Part shown: piece after piece, positions 24,510-34,492 of the stretch
How the letters are laid out: every line of letters begins with the position of its first letter
Numbering within the stretch: the first letter of the stretch is position 1
Assembly (NCBI RefSeq): GCF_004322395.1
Contig: NZ_SCTW01000086.1
Coordinates: 1 to 39,499, forward strand
Length of the DNA: 39,499 bases
Direction of reading: 5' to 3'
Origin: Methylobacter sp.
Lineage (GTDB): Bacteria > Pseudomonadota > Gammaproteobacteria > Methylococcales > Methylomonadaceae
Made by a program: the position numbers and the translations under genes
Notes under the pieces: model-generated
What the model saw: only the letters and a program-made list of their open reading frames with translations
The model's database searches: none
What the model was told of the DNA's origin: nothing

Positions 24510-26009
24510 ATGAGCGATTTTCCTGCTTATGATGAGATTCATGTGATCTCGGACATTCATATGGGCGGCAATAAGCCCAATTTTCAGATATTGAAAGAGA
24601 CCCAAAGGCTGGCCGGTTATATAGGCTGGGTCAGCAAGCAATGCCCGGCAGGCAATGTGGCGCTGGTACTGAACGGGGATGTCTTCGATACTCTGGCCGA
24701 GGAATTGCCGGGCTATATCGTTGTTGAACAGGCCGTCGCTACCGTTGACCGGATCATGAAAGACGCGTCATTTGTCGGCGTCTGGGATGCTCTTGCCGCT
24801 TTCGTGGCAACCGAGCGGCGCACGCTGATCTTTATCATCGGCAACCACGATATCGAAATGTCTTTCCCGACGGTTCAGCGCTTTATCATGACGCGGCTGG
24901 CGGACGATGATCTGATTAAACGCGCCCGGATTGAATTCTCGACCATCGGCGCCGGCTATACCTGCACGGTCGGTAATGCCCGCGTTTACTGCACGCACGG
25001 CAATGAAGTCGATGCCTGGAACTACAATCGTTACGAAGATCTGGCCAAAGTCGGGCGGCGCCTGAATGCCGGCCGTACGCTTGATCCCAAGGAATGGTAT
25101 CCGAACGCCGGCACGCGGATGGTTAAGGAGGTTATGAACGAGGTCAAGAAAAAATATAAATGGATCGATTTGCTAAAACCCGAAACCCAGGCGGCGGTTG
25201 GCACGTTGGTCGTTCTCGACCCATCCCAAGCCACAAAAATTACCGATCTGGTGTCTATCGTTGGTGAAAAAGTACGTGATGGCAAGGAGGTCAACCAGCG
25301 CTTGTCTGCGGAAGGGTTTCTGCCGCGTGAGCAGGTGAATGCTTCTAGCGTGACTGTCGACCAATTGCTGGGCCCCAATCTCAGCGAAGGCATCAGGGGT
25401 TACTCGCAACAGAATTCACAGGATGTTGACCAGATGCTGGAAATGGCCGAGGCCAATCTTGGCCGCCCCAATGCCCAGATTGTGGAACCGGAAGCGCCGT
25501 TGGGTACCTGGCAATTGATCTTTGACCGGTTGACGGGCTGGCTGAGGAATGTTCCCAAGGATGAGGCATTACGCCGAGCCCTGAAAGACTGGTTGGCTGA
25601 CGACAAAACTTTCGATCATACAGATCAAGACGACACGTTCAAAGATGTAACAGCGGCAGTAGGGTCTTCGATTGATTTTATCATTACCGGGCACACGCAT
25701 CTCGAGCGCGCCATCGACATGGGCGGCGGGCGGTTTTACTTCAATTGCGGCACTTGGATCCGGTTGCTGCGTTTTACCGATGCGATGCTGAAGGACAGGG
25801 ACGCATTCAAGCCGGTTTATGATGTATTGATCGATGGCCGCATGGAGTTGATCGATGGCGCGAAATTCGGTGGACAGAGCTTCGTTATGAACCAGACCAG
25901 CGCCGTCTCGGTTAAGGTTGAAGATGGCGGCGTCATAGGCCGTTTAAACCATATCATCAATGACGGAACCGGCGCGCCCCAGATTATTCAGCAATTTATG
26001 AGGAAGTGA
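24510..26009 (+). CDS. Calcineurin-like metallophosphoesterase
   Basis: I start at ATG 24510 (499 residues), which has AAAGGTAGAAGT before it; the earlier in-frame codon at 24390 lies inside a hairpin. The metal-binding motifs are complete: D15-x-H17 in ISDIHMGG, GD (56-57), GNHD (111-114), a later THGNEVD, and GHTH near the C-terminus. Between the third and fourth motifs is a long insert of about 250 residues with no recognised domain. The gene precedes the CHAT protease gene with a single base between them, so the pair is co-translated. The substrate could be a nucleotide, phosphoprotein or phospholipid. Confidence 0.88.
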   Translation: MSDFPAYDEIHVISDIHMGGNKPNFQILKETQRLAGYIGWVSKQCPAGNVALVLNGDVFDTLAEELPGYIVVEQAVATVDRIMKDASFVGVWDALAAFVATERRTLIFIIGNHDIEMSFPTVQRFIMTRLADDDLIKRARIEFSTIGAGYTCTVGNARVYCTHGNEVDAWNYNRYEDLAKVGRRLNAGRTLDPKEWYPNAGTRMVKEVMNEVKKKYKWIDLLKPETQAAVGTLVVLDPSQATKITDLVSIVGEKVRDGKEVNQRLSAEGFLPREQVNASSVTVDQLLGPNLSEGIRGYSQQNSQDVDQMLEMAEANLGRPNAQIVEPEAPLGTWQLIFDRLTGWLRNVPKDEALRRALKDWLADDKTFDHTDQDDTFKDVTAAVGSSIDFIITGHTHLERAIDMGGGRFYFNCGTWIRLLRFTDAMLKDRDAFKPVYDVLIDGRMELIDGAKFGGQSFVMNQTSAVSVKVEDGGVIGRLNHIINDGTGAPQIIQQFMRK

Positions 26010-26010
26010 T

Positions 26011-27969
26011 ATGACCGAAAATCACACGTCAGAAATCCGTAATGTCAAACTTGAACTTTTGCGGTCCGGCCCTGCCCACAATCAATTGTTATCTCCGCTG
26101 ACCAATTATATTGCCTTATGCGGCTCCGACGGACCTGTGACGCTGCAAATGCCGTTCGAGCATCGCCAACTTCTGATGAGGCTGCGGCGGCTCAGATACC
26201 CTTTGGATAAAGACCCCGCCACCGATGATCAGCGGCAATCGGAAGTCCGTGACATAGGCGAAGCCATTGGACGCGTGCTCGGCCAGGTGCCCGCCCTGCT
26301 TTCAGAGCTCGGCAATGCCGGCGCTGAGAACGGCAAACTCGTTCATCTGCGGTTGGCGATGTCAGCGTTTGAACTGGGCCTGGTTCCCTTCGAAGCGGCG
26401 GTGGCGCCGGACGGTTTTCCAGGATCGGGATCGCCGCTGTTCCTGCAAATGCGCACCCCGATTTCGATCACGCGGGAAATCCGCCGAGGCCGCCCGCTGC
26501 CGGTCGACTGGATACGCCCGCCACGCATTCTGTTCGCCTTCGCGGCTCCGGCCGGGCTTTACGTGCCCGCGCAAACCCATTTGCAAGCCCTGCGCGAGGC
26601 CATCGAGCCCTGGGTCAAGATCAAGGACGAGAATCGTATCGAGGAAGTCAAAAAGTTGCTGACCGTATTACCCAACGCCACGCTTGAGCAAATTCGTTCG
26701 CTTTGCGCTTCAACCGAATTTACCCATGTTCACATTCTGGCGCATGGCGCGCCGTTCAAATATTCCGGTGATGAGCGCTACGGCGTGGCCTTGTGCAGCG
26801 AGACCGGTGACAACGCCGATATCGTCGACGGCGAACGCCTCGCCATCGCTCTGACCTCGCGGGACTCGGCCGGCAATACGCGATTTCGCCCGACGCTTGT
26901 CACGTTGGCGACCTGTGACTCCGGCAACATCGAATCGGTACTGACGCCCGGCGGCAGCATCGCCCACGAACTAAACGCGGCGGGTATTCCATGGGTCATC
27001 GCTTCCCAGTTTCCGTTATGGATGAAGGCATCGGCCATCGCGGCCAAAGTGCTCTACAGCGGGTTGCTGAACGGCGCCGATCCGCGCTGGGTGCTCTACG
27101 AACTGCGGCAACGACTGCGCACGGATTCGCCGGAAACGCATGACTGGGCTAGCATCGTCGCGTATTCAACGGTGCCGTGGAATTTTGAACGGCAGGTCAA
27201 CCTGTTCCGCGACAAGCAGACACAGCGAAAAATCGAAGTGAAGTTTGATCGCATCGACGAACTGGTGGGGGCGAATGAGGAAGGGAGCGGCAGCGCCGGA
27301 AAGACCCTTAACGAGGCCCAAAACAAGGAATTGGCAGCGCTGTGCGAATCGGTCCGCGAGGATCTGAAAAACTGGCGCGAGGAGTCACACGCTATCATAT
27401 CAACCAAGGACAAAGCGCAGCGCCTGGGTATCAGCGCCGCCAGCGAGAAACGCATCGGTATTGCCTATACCCTGGCGGAAGAGCAACCGATGGCCCAGAA
27501 AGCTTATGAAGCCTGCCGCGATTTTTACCGTGACGCCTGGGAAATCGATCCCTGCAACCACTGGGTGATTACGCAGTACCTGTCGATTATCGCAATACTG
27601 AATCGGGACGACGATGGCCCCGTGCTCAAGGAACTGGCACATAAATACGGCATATTATGGAACGCGGCCCGGCAGATCGTGGAATGGCAGATACGCAAAT
27701 CATCAGGCGATGAGCGGGCTTATGCGTTCAGCACGCACGCGGAACTCAGTTTACTGGGCTCGGTTTACGGCGGGCAAACCATCGATCCTGAATCGCTGGA
27801 AGCCGATATCACGTATTACTGCAAAGAGATGTTGAACGAATTGTGTTCCGATGCGTTTCCGATAATTTCAACGCGGCGCCAGTTCAGACGTTATCTGAAG
27901 CATTGGAGCACTCCTCTATGGGCAAGTTTAGCGCAGGCAGCGCTGGATGCGTTGGGGGATACTTATTAA
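26011..27969 (+). CDS. CHAT-domain caspase-like protease
   Basis: The 652-residue protein has a CHAT (caspase HetF-associated with TPRs) domain at about 110-400. The catalytic His is H245 in HILAHGAP and the Cys is C302 in LATCDSGN, followed by GGSIAHELNAAGIPWVIASQFPL, the characteristic strand. Residues from about 420 onward are alpha-helical, like a TPR or similar repeat region, with YTLAEEQPMAQKAYEACRDFYRDAWEIDP as the clearest repeat. CHAT proteases cut partner proteins when triggered; in other systems the trigger is an RNA-guided or sensory partner, which is missing here. Its ribosome-binding site, GAGGAAG, overlaps the end of the phosphoesterase gene. The linkage makes the phosphoesterase a likely partner or target. 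Confidence 0.9.
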   Translation: MTENHTSEIRNVKLELLRSGPAHNQLLSPLTNYIALCGSDGPVTLQMPFEHRQLLMRLRRLRYPLDKDPATDDQRQSEVRDIGEAIGRVLGQVPALLSELGNAGAENGKLVHLRLAMSAFELGLVPFEAAVAPDGFPGSGSPLFLQMRTPISITREIRRGRPLPVDWIRPPRILFAFAAPAGLYVPAQTHLQALREAIEPWVKIKDENRIEEVKKLLTVLPNATLEQIRSLCASTEFTHVHILAHGAPFKYSGDERYGVALCSETGDNADIVDGERLAIALTSRDSAGNTRFRPTLVTLATCDSGNIESVLTPGGSIAHELNAAGIPWVIASQFPLWMKASAIAAKVLYSGLLNGADPRWVLYELRQRLRTDSPETHDWASIVAYSTVPWNFERQVNLFRDKQTQRKIEVKFDRIDELVGANEEGSGSAGKTLNEAQNKELAALCESVREDLKNWREESHAIISTKDKAQRLGISAASEKRIGIAYTLAEEQPMAQKAYEACRDFYRDAWEIDPCNHWVITQYLSIIAILNRDDDGPVLKELAHKYGILWNAARQIVEWQIRKSSGDERAYAFSTHAELSLLGSVYGGQTIDPESLEADITYYCKEMLNELCSDAFPIISTRRQFRRYLKHWSTPLWASLAQAALDALGDTY

Positions 27970-28089
27970 GCGCTCGGTTATCTTTGTAGTATTGTACATC
28001 CACTTGATATTGGGACGATGATGAGGGAGCAGGTAAAGCCATGAAAAATAATCTCAATGGGGTCAGCATTGTTGATTTTGAAAAGCATG

Positions 28090-28310
28090 AGGCTCGTAAT
28101 TATACATTTGGCCGCTAACATCGCGCTCAACTGGAGCGTGTCCATCTTTTTAGCTGGTCCAGTTCCATGTTCGATTGCTCGTGGCATTCAACCGGTCAGG
28201 ATCTCTCCGTGCATTGATCGTTTTCGTGTTCTTGATCGATTCCAGCGCAACCTTGACTCTTTTCGCCTCTGTAAAAATCTTCCATTTGCTTTGCTTATTT
28301 TCCTACAGAG
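28090..28310 (-). pseudogene. IS3-family OrfA remnant
   Basis: On the minus strand, the frame from 28287 to 28150 reads KWKIFTEAKRVKVALES, then IKNTKTIN, then a degenerate stretch that ends in NWTS and a stop. This matches the helix-turn-helix start of IS3-type OrfA (pattern K-x-F-x-x-E-F-K-x-K-V-A-L-E-A-I-K-G-x-K-T-I-N-E). The remainder, AAGATG onward, continues in another frame. No OrfB is left. The gene is dead and short. Confidence 0.55.
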
Positions 28311-28404
28311 CGTAACTGAAATTAATGTCCGGATTCGGGATCAACTTTATTCTTCTTATCCGCGCAAAAGGTGTTGCCGATCCATCTGGTGGCCCATCCT
28401 CATT

Positions 28405-28551
28405 CTTCGAAAAACGAGCATAGTCGAAGGCTCAGTACGCACAGTTAAGCTTTAATTAATGTTATTGAGCTTAAGTTAATAACATTAAATTTATAGCCGA
28501 TAGCCAAAAACGCCTTTTAATCACGCTCTTCCCAAGCTTCCTGCTTGGGAA
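28405..28551. repeat. Cluster of three inverted repeats before the channel gene
   Basis: Three hairpins lie in this 150-base stretch: CTTCGA (28405-28410) with TCGAAG (28423-28428); a perfect 11-base pair TTAATGTTATT (28456-28466) with AATAACATTAA (28478-28488); and TTCCCAAGC (28529-28537) with GCTTGGGAA (28543-28551), a REP-like type. The middle one is AT-rich and could be an operator. With the OrfA remnant they account for most of the 640-base gap between the CHAT gene and the channel gene. Confidence 0.6.
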
Positions 28552-28612
28552 CCGGCAAAAACAGTTTACAATATCACCGTGTATTCATTCTTAGCAGTAT
28601 CTTAAATAATCT

Positions 28613-31600
28613 ATGAAAATCATTTACTTCTCTGCCGCTCAATCGAGGATTTATTCCCTGCTGTTTTTATTTCTTATCATCGCCTTGGGTTCAACCGGGG
28701 CATGGGCTAAAAATTCCGAGTCGGACTCAGCACAAAAAAGCGCAATATTTGAAATCAACAAAGACACGCTGAAGACCAAAATCGAGGCTATCAATACTCG
28801 CGAAGGTATTGATGAGGCGACGAAATCCAAGTTGCTTTCTATTTATCAGGCGGCGGAAGATAATTTAAGCAATATCGAAAAGTTTACAGCTCAGACCGCC
28901 GACTTTAAGGCTGCTATCAAGCAAGCGCCGGAGCAAACCAAAAAGCTGCAAAAGGAACTTGAGCAGGCTTTGCTGAAAGTATCCAAGCAAAAACTGGAAG
29001 ATTTTAATCAGATACCGGTAGAGGAGCTTGAGCAGCGGCTTATTCTTGAAAAGGGAAAAATCAGTAATTTGGACGAGCAGATCAAAAAAATCGAAAGCGA
29101 TCTGACTCTGCAAAACAGCCGTCCGCAGTTGATACGCGAAGAAACGGTAGCGGCACGACAAGATCTTGAAGCGGCGCAGAAAAAGCTGGAAGTTCCTGCC
29201 GGTAAAGCGGATAAAAAATTGGAAGTTGAAGCCAGACAGGCGCAGTTGAAAACATTGATCGATTCGCGCACTGCCGAGTTGAAGATGCTCGATGTCGAAG
29301 CGATCAGCAATCCGGCCAGAGTCGAGTTGCTTAAAACCCAGTTTCAGTTATTGGATATACAAAAGGCGACGTTAAACCCGATTGTTACGGCAATTGAGAG
29401 CCTGACTTTAGATATGCGCCAGCAGGAAGCGAAGCAAATGCAGGATGCATTGAGTCAAGCGGAAAAAGCGGTTTCCGGCAAGCATGTGCTGATTCAGGAA
29501 AGTACGCGGGAGAATATTCAATACAGCCGTGATTTGCAGGAGATTACCGCAAAAACTGAACAATACACCGAACAAAAAACCAAAGTTGAAGCTCAAGCCG
29601 GTGAAATTGAAACCGACTTTAAAAGCGCCGAAAAGAAAATCAGTTTGGCGGGTTTAAGTCCGGCGCTGGGCAAAATCCTGCGTGAGCAGCGGCGCGATTT
29701 ATCGATTCAGGATGAGTTTAAGCAGCAGTCTCAGACCATTCAGAACGAAACTGCGGTGACCAGCCTTGCGCAATTCAAGGTTGAAGACAAGCTGAAACAA
29801 CTGATGGATGTTGATTCCCGGCTAAGGGACATGATGAGTCAACAGGTCGATCAGGCCTTGCCAGCCGACCAGCGTATGATGATACAAGCTGAGTTGCGGG
29901 TGTTGCTGAACAATCAAAAAGAGTTGCTGAACAAGCTCAACGTCGCTTATACAACCTATCTGCGCACCTTGGGCGACTTTGATTTTGCCAGACAACAAAT
30001 GAGCACTCAGGCCGTTAAATTCGCCACCTATCTTGACGAACGTTTGCTGTGGGTACCCAGTTCAGAGCCGATCAACCTGGGTTATATAGCCGATTTATAT
30101 CATTCTACGCAATGGTTGTTGTCGCCATTTAACTGGATGGCGCTAACTAAAGACGCTGTCAGGCTCGCTTTTCATCATTTGTTTTTAACGCTTATTGCGA
30201 TATTGTGTTTTGTCGGCTTGCAGCGGGGCAGAAATTGGGCAAAATTGGAGTTAACGGTTATTTCCAGCAACACGGATAATTTTTATTGTACCTTACGAGC
30301 CTTGGCCTATAACTTAATACTGGTGCTGCCGCTGCCGTTAATTTTCAAATACTTAGGCTGGTTTTTAAGTAGCGGCATTGATGTTGACGATTTCACTAAA
30401 GCCATCGGTGCAGGCTTGCAGGATTCTGCATTGCCGCTGTTTATACTGCAATTTTTTTATCGCCTGTTTGCAAGCGATGGCATAGCGCGCAAGCATTTTC
30501 AATGGCAAAAAACGTCGGTCAGTCTTTTGCGTGCTCAGGTTGCCTGGATACGTTTTATTGTAGTGCCGGGGGTATTTATTATCGGCAGTACCAGCGCATC
30601 GAAATTTTCAGCGCACAGTGACAGCATCGGCCGTTTGGCGTTGATTATCATCATGATTGCAATGGCCGTGTTTACGGGCAGGGTGTTAAGGCCTTCAACC
30701 GGATTATTACAAAGTTATATCAACAAAAACCCTGGAAGTTGGATAGCTAAGCTGCGCTATGTCTGGTATTCGGCCGCGATCAGTATACCGTTGGTTATCA
30801 TCGGTTTTGCCGTTGCAGGCTATTATTTGAGCGCACTGGAATTGCAGCAAAAACTGATTATTACTCTGCGGCTGATATTTTTGATTCTTATCATTCATGC
30901 ATTGGTGTTCCGCTGGTTAACGCTGGTTAACCGGCAGCTGGCTATCACCAATGCCAGACAAAAACGCAAAACTGCGGCAATTCCCGAGAAGCATTTGGCC
31001 GGATCGGAAGACCCGGTGTTGCCGGTTGACGAGCAGCAAATCGATATTCCTAAAATAAACGCGCAAACCATAAAGCTGCTGAATGTCGCTATTGGTTTTA
31101 CTATGGTAATCGGTTTTTGGATGATTTGGAGAAACATCCTGCCTGCTTTTGCATTTTTGGACCGCATTGTGCTTTGGCAACATTTGGTCAATGTCGATAA
31201 CCAGGAAAGCTATCAACCGATAACCTTAACCAATCTGTTTCTGGCCGGGCTTTATATTTTTATTGCGGTGGTCGCTATACGCAACTTTTCAGGCGTGATG
31301 GAATTATTGGTGTTCAGGCGTTTATCGATAGAGACGGGCAGTAGATATGCGGTTAACCAGCTGGCTAAATATGTTTTATTTTCGATAGGCTTTATCAGTG
31401 TCGCAAACGAGTTGGGCGGCAGTTGGTCGCAGGTACAGTGGCTGGTGGCGGCGCTCAGTGTCGGGTTGGGTTTCGGGTTGCAGGAAATTTTTGCTAACCT
31501 GGTGTCGGGCATTATCCTTCTGTTTGAGCGTCCGATACGGGTGGGCGATACGGTAACTATCGGCACGATCACCGGAAAAGTCAGCCGTATCCAGATGCGC

Positions 31601-32047
31601 GCCACCACGCTGATAGACATGGATCAAAAAGACCTGATTGTGCCGAATAAAACCTTCATCACCAGCCAGCTTATCAACTGGACTTTAAGCGATGCGATAA
31701 CACGCGTGGTGATTCCTGTCGGCATTGCTTACGGTTCCGATGTAGACCTGGCGCATAAAGTCATGATCGATACCGTCAGCTCAATGCCGCTGGTACTGGC
31801 AGATCCTGAGCCAAGCGTAGTTCTGGTCGGATTTGGCGATAATGCTTTGAATTTTTCTATTCGTGTCTTCGTCAGCGAGCTGTCAAACCGATTGCCGGTA
31901 ACGCACGAGTTACACATTCAGCTTGAAAAAGCCCTGCGCGAGCATAATATAGAGATTCCTTTTCCGCAGCGGGATGTTCGCGTTCGATCTGTTGTGCATG
32001 AGCATGATGAAGCAAATCATGGCGTGCCGCAAATTCACGCGGGGTAA
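28613..32047 (+). CDS. Large mechanosensitive channel, MscK/MscM type
   Basis: The 1144-residue protein resembles E. coli MscK (1120) and MscM/YjeP (1107) in length and layout. A signal peptide ends near GAWA (about 32). Residues 40-480 form a long periplasmic coiled-coil region rich in Gln, Lys and Glu. From about 510 come many membrane helices, and the last 250 residues contain the MscS pore domain: LSVGLGFGLQEIFANLVSGIILLFERPIRVGDTV, with the conserved beta-domain motif LIVPNKTFITSQLINW after it. The channel opens on membrane tension and lets solutes out after osmotic downshock. Which of MscK or MscM is the better name cannot be decided by eye. No SD sequence is clear before the ATG. Confidence 0.9.
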   Translation: MKIIYFSAAQSRIYSLLFLFLIIALGSTGAWAKNSESDSAQKSAIFEINKDTLKTKIEAINTREGIDEATKSKLLSIYQAAEDNLSNIEKFTAQTADFKAAIKQAPEQTKKLQKELEQALLKVSKQKLEDFNQIPVEELEQRLILEKGKISNLDEQIKKIESDLTLQNSRPQLIREETVAARQDLEAAQKKLEVPAGKADKKLEVEARQAQLKTLIDSRTAELKMLDVEAISNPARVELLKTQFQLLDIQKATLNPIVTAIESLTLDMRQQEAKQMQDALSQAEKAVSGKHVLIQESTRENIQYSRDLQEITAKTEQYTEQKTKVEAQAGEIETDFKSAEKKISLAGLSPALGKILREQRRDLSIQDEFKQQSQTIQNETAVTSLAQFKVEDKLKQLMDVDSRLRDMMSQQVDQALPADQRMMIQAELRVLLNNQKELLNKLNVAYTTYLRTLGDFDFARQQMSTQAVKFATYLDERLLWVPSSEPINLGYIADLYHSTQWLLSPFNWMALTKDAVRLAFHHLFLTLIAILCFVGLQRGRNWAKLELTVISSNTDNFYCTLRALAYNLILVLPLPLIFKYLGWFLSSGIDVDDFTKAIGAGLQDSALPLFILQFFYRLFASDGIARKHFQWQKTSVSLLRAQVAWIRFIVVPGVFIIGSTSASKFSAHSDSIGRLALIIIMIAMAVFTGRVLRPSTGLLQSYINKNPGSWIAKLRYVWYSAAISIPLVIIGFAVAGYYLSALELQQKLIITLRLIFLILIIHALVFRWLTLVNRQLAITNARQKRKTAAIPEKHLAGSEDPVLPVDEQQIDIPKINAQTIKLLNVAIGFTMVIGFWMIWRNILPAFAFLDRIVLWQHLVNVDNQESYQPITLTNLFLAGLYIFIAVVAIRNFSGVMELLVFRRLSIETGSRYAVNQLAKYVLFSIGFISVANELGGSWSQVQWLVAALSVGLGFGLQEIFANLVSGIILLFERPIRVGDTVTIGTITGKVSRIQMRATTLIDMDQKDLIVPNKTFITSQLINWTLSDAITRVVIPVGIAYGSDVDLAHKVMIDTVSSMPLVLADPEPSVVLVGFGDNALNFSIRVFVSELSNRLPVTHELHIQLEKALREHNIEIPFPQRDVRVRSVVHEHDEANHGVPQIHAG

Positions 32048-32146
32048 AGGAAGCTGATTTTACCGACATACAACGTTTCATATATTTCTAAAGCCAGTAT
32101 TCAAAAGTATTTCGTTGTTATGTGCCAGACATAGACGAGTCCATTA

Positions 32147-32818
32147 ATGCGCATCCTGATTGTTGAGGACGAAAAGAAAACTGCCGCCTATTTGCAAAAA
32201 GGGCTGACCGAGCAAGGCTTTATCGTCGATGTCAGTATTGACGGCGAAGACGGCTTGCTGCTTGCTACTACGGTAGAGTACGACCTGATCATTCTCGATG
32301 TCATGGTGCCGCTACGCGACGGCTGGTCTGTGCTCAAGGAGCTTCGGCGTAGCGGTAAGCAGACTCCGATATTGTTTCTCACTGCACGCGATTCTATCGA
32401 CGACCGAGTGAAAGGCTTGGAGCTGGGGGCTGATGATTACCTGGTCAAACCTTTCGCCTTCGTCGAATTACTGGCGCGTATCCGCTCCATCCTCCGGCGA
32501 GGCCCCGCACGACAAGCGGAACATCTGACTTTAGCCGATCTTACGCTCGATCCTGTTCGCCACAAGGCATTCCGTAACGGTCAGCGGCTGGACTTATCGC
32601 CCAAAGAGTTCGCCTTGCTGTCGCTGTTTTTGCAACGGCCTGAAGAAGTGTTGTCGCGAACGCTGATCGCCGAGCAGGTCTGGGATGTTCATTTCGACAG
32701 CGATACCAATATTGTGGACGTGGCGGTGCGCCGCCTGCGTCAGAAGATCGATGACCCGTTTCCGCAAAAACTGTTACACACCGTTCGAGGAGTCGGCTAT
32801 GTCCTCGAAGAACGCTAA
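32147..32818 (+). CDS. CusR/CopR-like heavy-metal response regulator
   Basis: The 223-residue protein has a receiver domain with D51 in LIILDVMVP, acids E7-D8-E9, and KPFAF; a winged-helix domain follows, ending [13 protein letters not shown]. The combination [23 protein letters not shown] with LRRLRQKID-like DNA-binding residues is typical of the CusR/CopR/CzcR group that controls metal efflux. The partner kinase overlaps its end by 20 bases. A candidate binding site (TGACAACATTGTAA) lies upstream of the efflux genes 4 kb downstream, at 36754. The metal cannot be told from sequence; copper, silver, zinc and cobalt are possible. Confidence 0.85.
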   Translation: MRILIVEDEKKTAAYLQKGLTEQGFIVDVSIDGEDGLLLATTVEYDLIILDVMVPLRDGWSVLKELRRSGKQTPILFLTARDSIDDRVKGLELGADDYLVKPFAFVELLARIRSILRRGPARQAEHLTLADLTLDPVRHKAFRNGQRLDLSPKEFALLSLFLQRPEEVLSRTLIAEQVWDVHFDSDTNIVDVAVRRLRQKIDDPFPQKLLHTVRGVGYVLEER

Positions 32819-34184
32819 ACCCTGGTCGATTAATGCCCGGCTCACGCTGCTTTACATCGTCTCGGCTTCGGTGATTCTGTTGTCGATAGGCTGGTATCTG
32901 CATCAGACGCTGGCGGAAACCCTGGCGCAGGACAACAGGCAATTTCTATTAAAAGAGATCCAGTTGTTGCGCACCGTGCTGCTGGAACAGCCGCCCAACC
33001 TGGAACGGCTGGCGGACGAACAAAGCGAAGGCATCGACTTGCCCGTCAATCGTTATTACTCGAGAATCCTGGATCAAAGCGGACGCAGCCTGATCGAAAC
33101 GCCGGGCATGGAAGCTTTGCCGACGGCAATGCAGTTTCCGGAGCTTACTGACGATACGACGGTGCGGAAAATTGCAGATGGCCGAACCTTAATGTTGATG
33201 ACGGCGTCAAGCAAAACCACGCCGCAGCAAACCATTCAAATTGCGCTCGACGTCTCCAGCGAAGCCGAACTCCTTGGTAAATATCGGCACAATCTTATTG
33301 CCGCGCTGTTTTTCGGTCTGTTGTTTTCAACCTTGGCCGCCGTTTTTGTGGCGCGGCGCGGCCTAAGCCCTGTGGCCGAAATGACGCGGCATATAGAAGG
33401 CATCACCGCCGCTCAGCTGGATGAACGGCTGGACCCGGCTACCGCTCCTAAAGAGCTTTCCAATCTGGCATCCGCTTTTAATGCGATGGTTTTACGCTTA
33501 GCTAAATCCTTCGCCCAGCTCAACCAGTTTTCCGCCGATCTGGCACACGAACTGCGCACGCCGATTAACAACCTGATGGGTGCAACCGAAGTCGCCTTGT
33601 CCAGACCGCGAAACGCCGACGAGTACCGTGAGATTCTCGAATCCAATCTGGAAGAATACCGGCGCTTGTCGCGAACGGTCGAAATCCTGCTGTTTTTAGC
33701 CAGGGCCGAAAACACCGGGATTCCGTTGCGCACGGTCCGCCTGAACGGCAGGGAAGAATTGGAAGCGGTGTGCAGTTACCATGAAGCCATGGCCGAGGAA
33801 AAAGGTATTCGCCTGATCTGCGACGGACAGGGATTTCTTTATGCCGATGCCCAGCTGTTTAAACGCGTGCTCAGTAACCTGTTGCTTAACGCCCTTCAGC
33901 ATACCCCTAACGGAGGAGAAATCCGCTTGTCATTGGCTTCGGCTGACGACGGCTCGGCAAGCGTCAGTGTGCAAGACACCGGTTGCGGCATTGCGGCGGA
34001 ATGCCTGCCCAAATTATTCGACCGGTTTTATCGCGTCGACCCCGCACGTTCAGCCGAAGGCACCGGGCTGGGGCTTGCCATCGTCAAATCCATCATGGAA
34101 CTGCATGGCGGATCGGTGGTTATTCATAGCGAACCCAATCAAGGTATTGTGGTTACGTTGTATTTTTCATCAGATAAAACTTGA
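32799..34184 (+). CDS. CusS/CopS-like heavy-metal sensor kinase
   Basis: The start is ATG 32799 (461 residues), inside the end of the regulator gene; the upstream in-frame codon at 32685 would place it deep in that gene. Two membrane helices at about 17-35 and 166-184 enclose a periplasmic sensor loop of about 130 residues. A HAMP domain follows, then H250 in [15 protein letters not shown], an N-box ([10 protein letters not shown]) and G-boxes (DTGCGIAAE and GTGLGLAIV). This matches the CusS/CopS/IrlS family. No His- or Met-rich metal-binding patch is obvious in the sensor loop. With the regulator it should control the efflux genes that follow. Confidence 0.85.
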   Translation: MSSKNAKPWSINARLTLLYIVSASVILLSIGWYLHQTLAETLAQDNRQFLLKEIQLLRTVLLEQPPNLERLADEQSEGIDLPVNRYYSRILDQSGRSLIETPGMEALPTAMQFPELTDDTTVRKIADGRTLMLMTASSKTTPQQTIQIALDVSSEAELLGKYRHNLIAALFFGLLFSTLAAVFVARRGLSPVAEMTRHIEGITAAQLDERLDPATAPKELSNLASAFNAMVLRLAKSFAQLNQFSADLAHELRTPINNLMGATEVALSRPRNADEYREILESNLEEYRRLSRTVEILLFLARAENTGIPLRTVRLNGREELEAVCSYHEAMAEEKGIRLICDGQGFLYADAQLFKRVLSNLLLNALQHTPNGGEIRLSLASADDGSASVSVQDTGCGIAAECLPKLFDRFYRVDPARSAEGTGLGLAIVKSIMELHGGSVVIHSEPNQGIVVTLYFSSDKT

Positions 34185-34492
34185 TTAATAAAAGCTATTT
34201 CAGTCGGCTCCGGAGCAATGGGTAACTTTCAAAAACAATTCACCACGAAGACACGAAGACACGAAGAGCACGAAGCTTTGTAGAGGTAAGCAGTAGAGTG
34301 TGGACTCGGTCGAGTAATTTCCTGAGGCGCGTTGATGAGCTGTTTGCATGAACTGTCGCCTTGACTTACACTCTACTCATTATAACAATAAGATATTTTA
34401 ATTTTAATGAAACAGGGTTATACGACATGTTGCTTGGGTTATTAGGCAAATAATGTCGTATATATGTACGTTAGATTCAGGAATACAATATA
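34185..34492. other. AT-rich intergenic region with a repeat arm
   Basis: These 308 bases carry no gene that I can see. At 34239-34275 is one arm of the CACGAAG repeat, with the unit ACACGAAG present twice in tandem. The second half is AT-rich and leads into the similarly AT-rich ATPase gene, so the acquired segment may begin near 34360. Confidence 0.5.
34239..34275. repeat. Single arm of the CACGAAG repeat
   Basis: TTCACCACGAAGACACGAAG is followed by a second ACACGAAG unit and then AGCACGAAG. Only the left arm of the palindrome found at 38227-38290 is present, with one extra 9-base unit, which suggests slippage. Confidence 0.7.

Noticed and set aside
24510-27969. CHAT protease as part of a CRISPR-guided (TPR-CHAT, type III-E) system
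   Set aside because: No CRISPR array, Cas7-11 or other cas gene is in the window, and the partner is a phosphoesterase.
27978-28187. Minus-strand open frame of 69 codons after the CHAT gene
   Set aside because: It overlaps the IS3 OrfA remnant in another frame and ends in sequence with no protein features; treated as part of the scar.
34239-34275. Tandem CACGAAG units as a possible CRISPR or VNTR array
   Set aside because: The units are only 8-9 bases, have no spacers, and equal one arm of a palindromic dispersed repeat.
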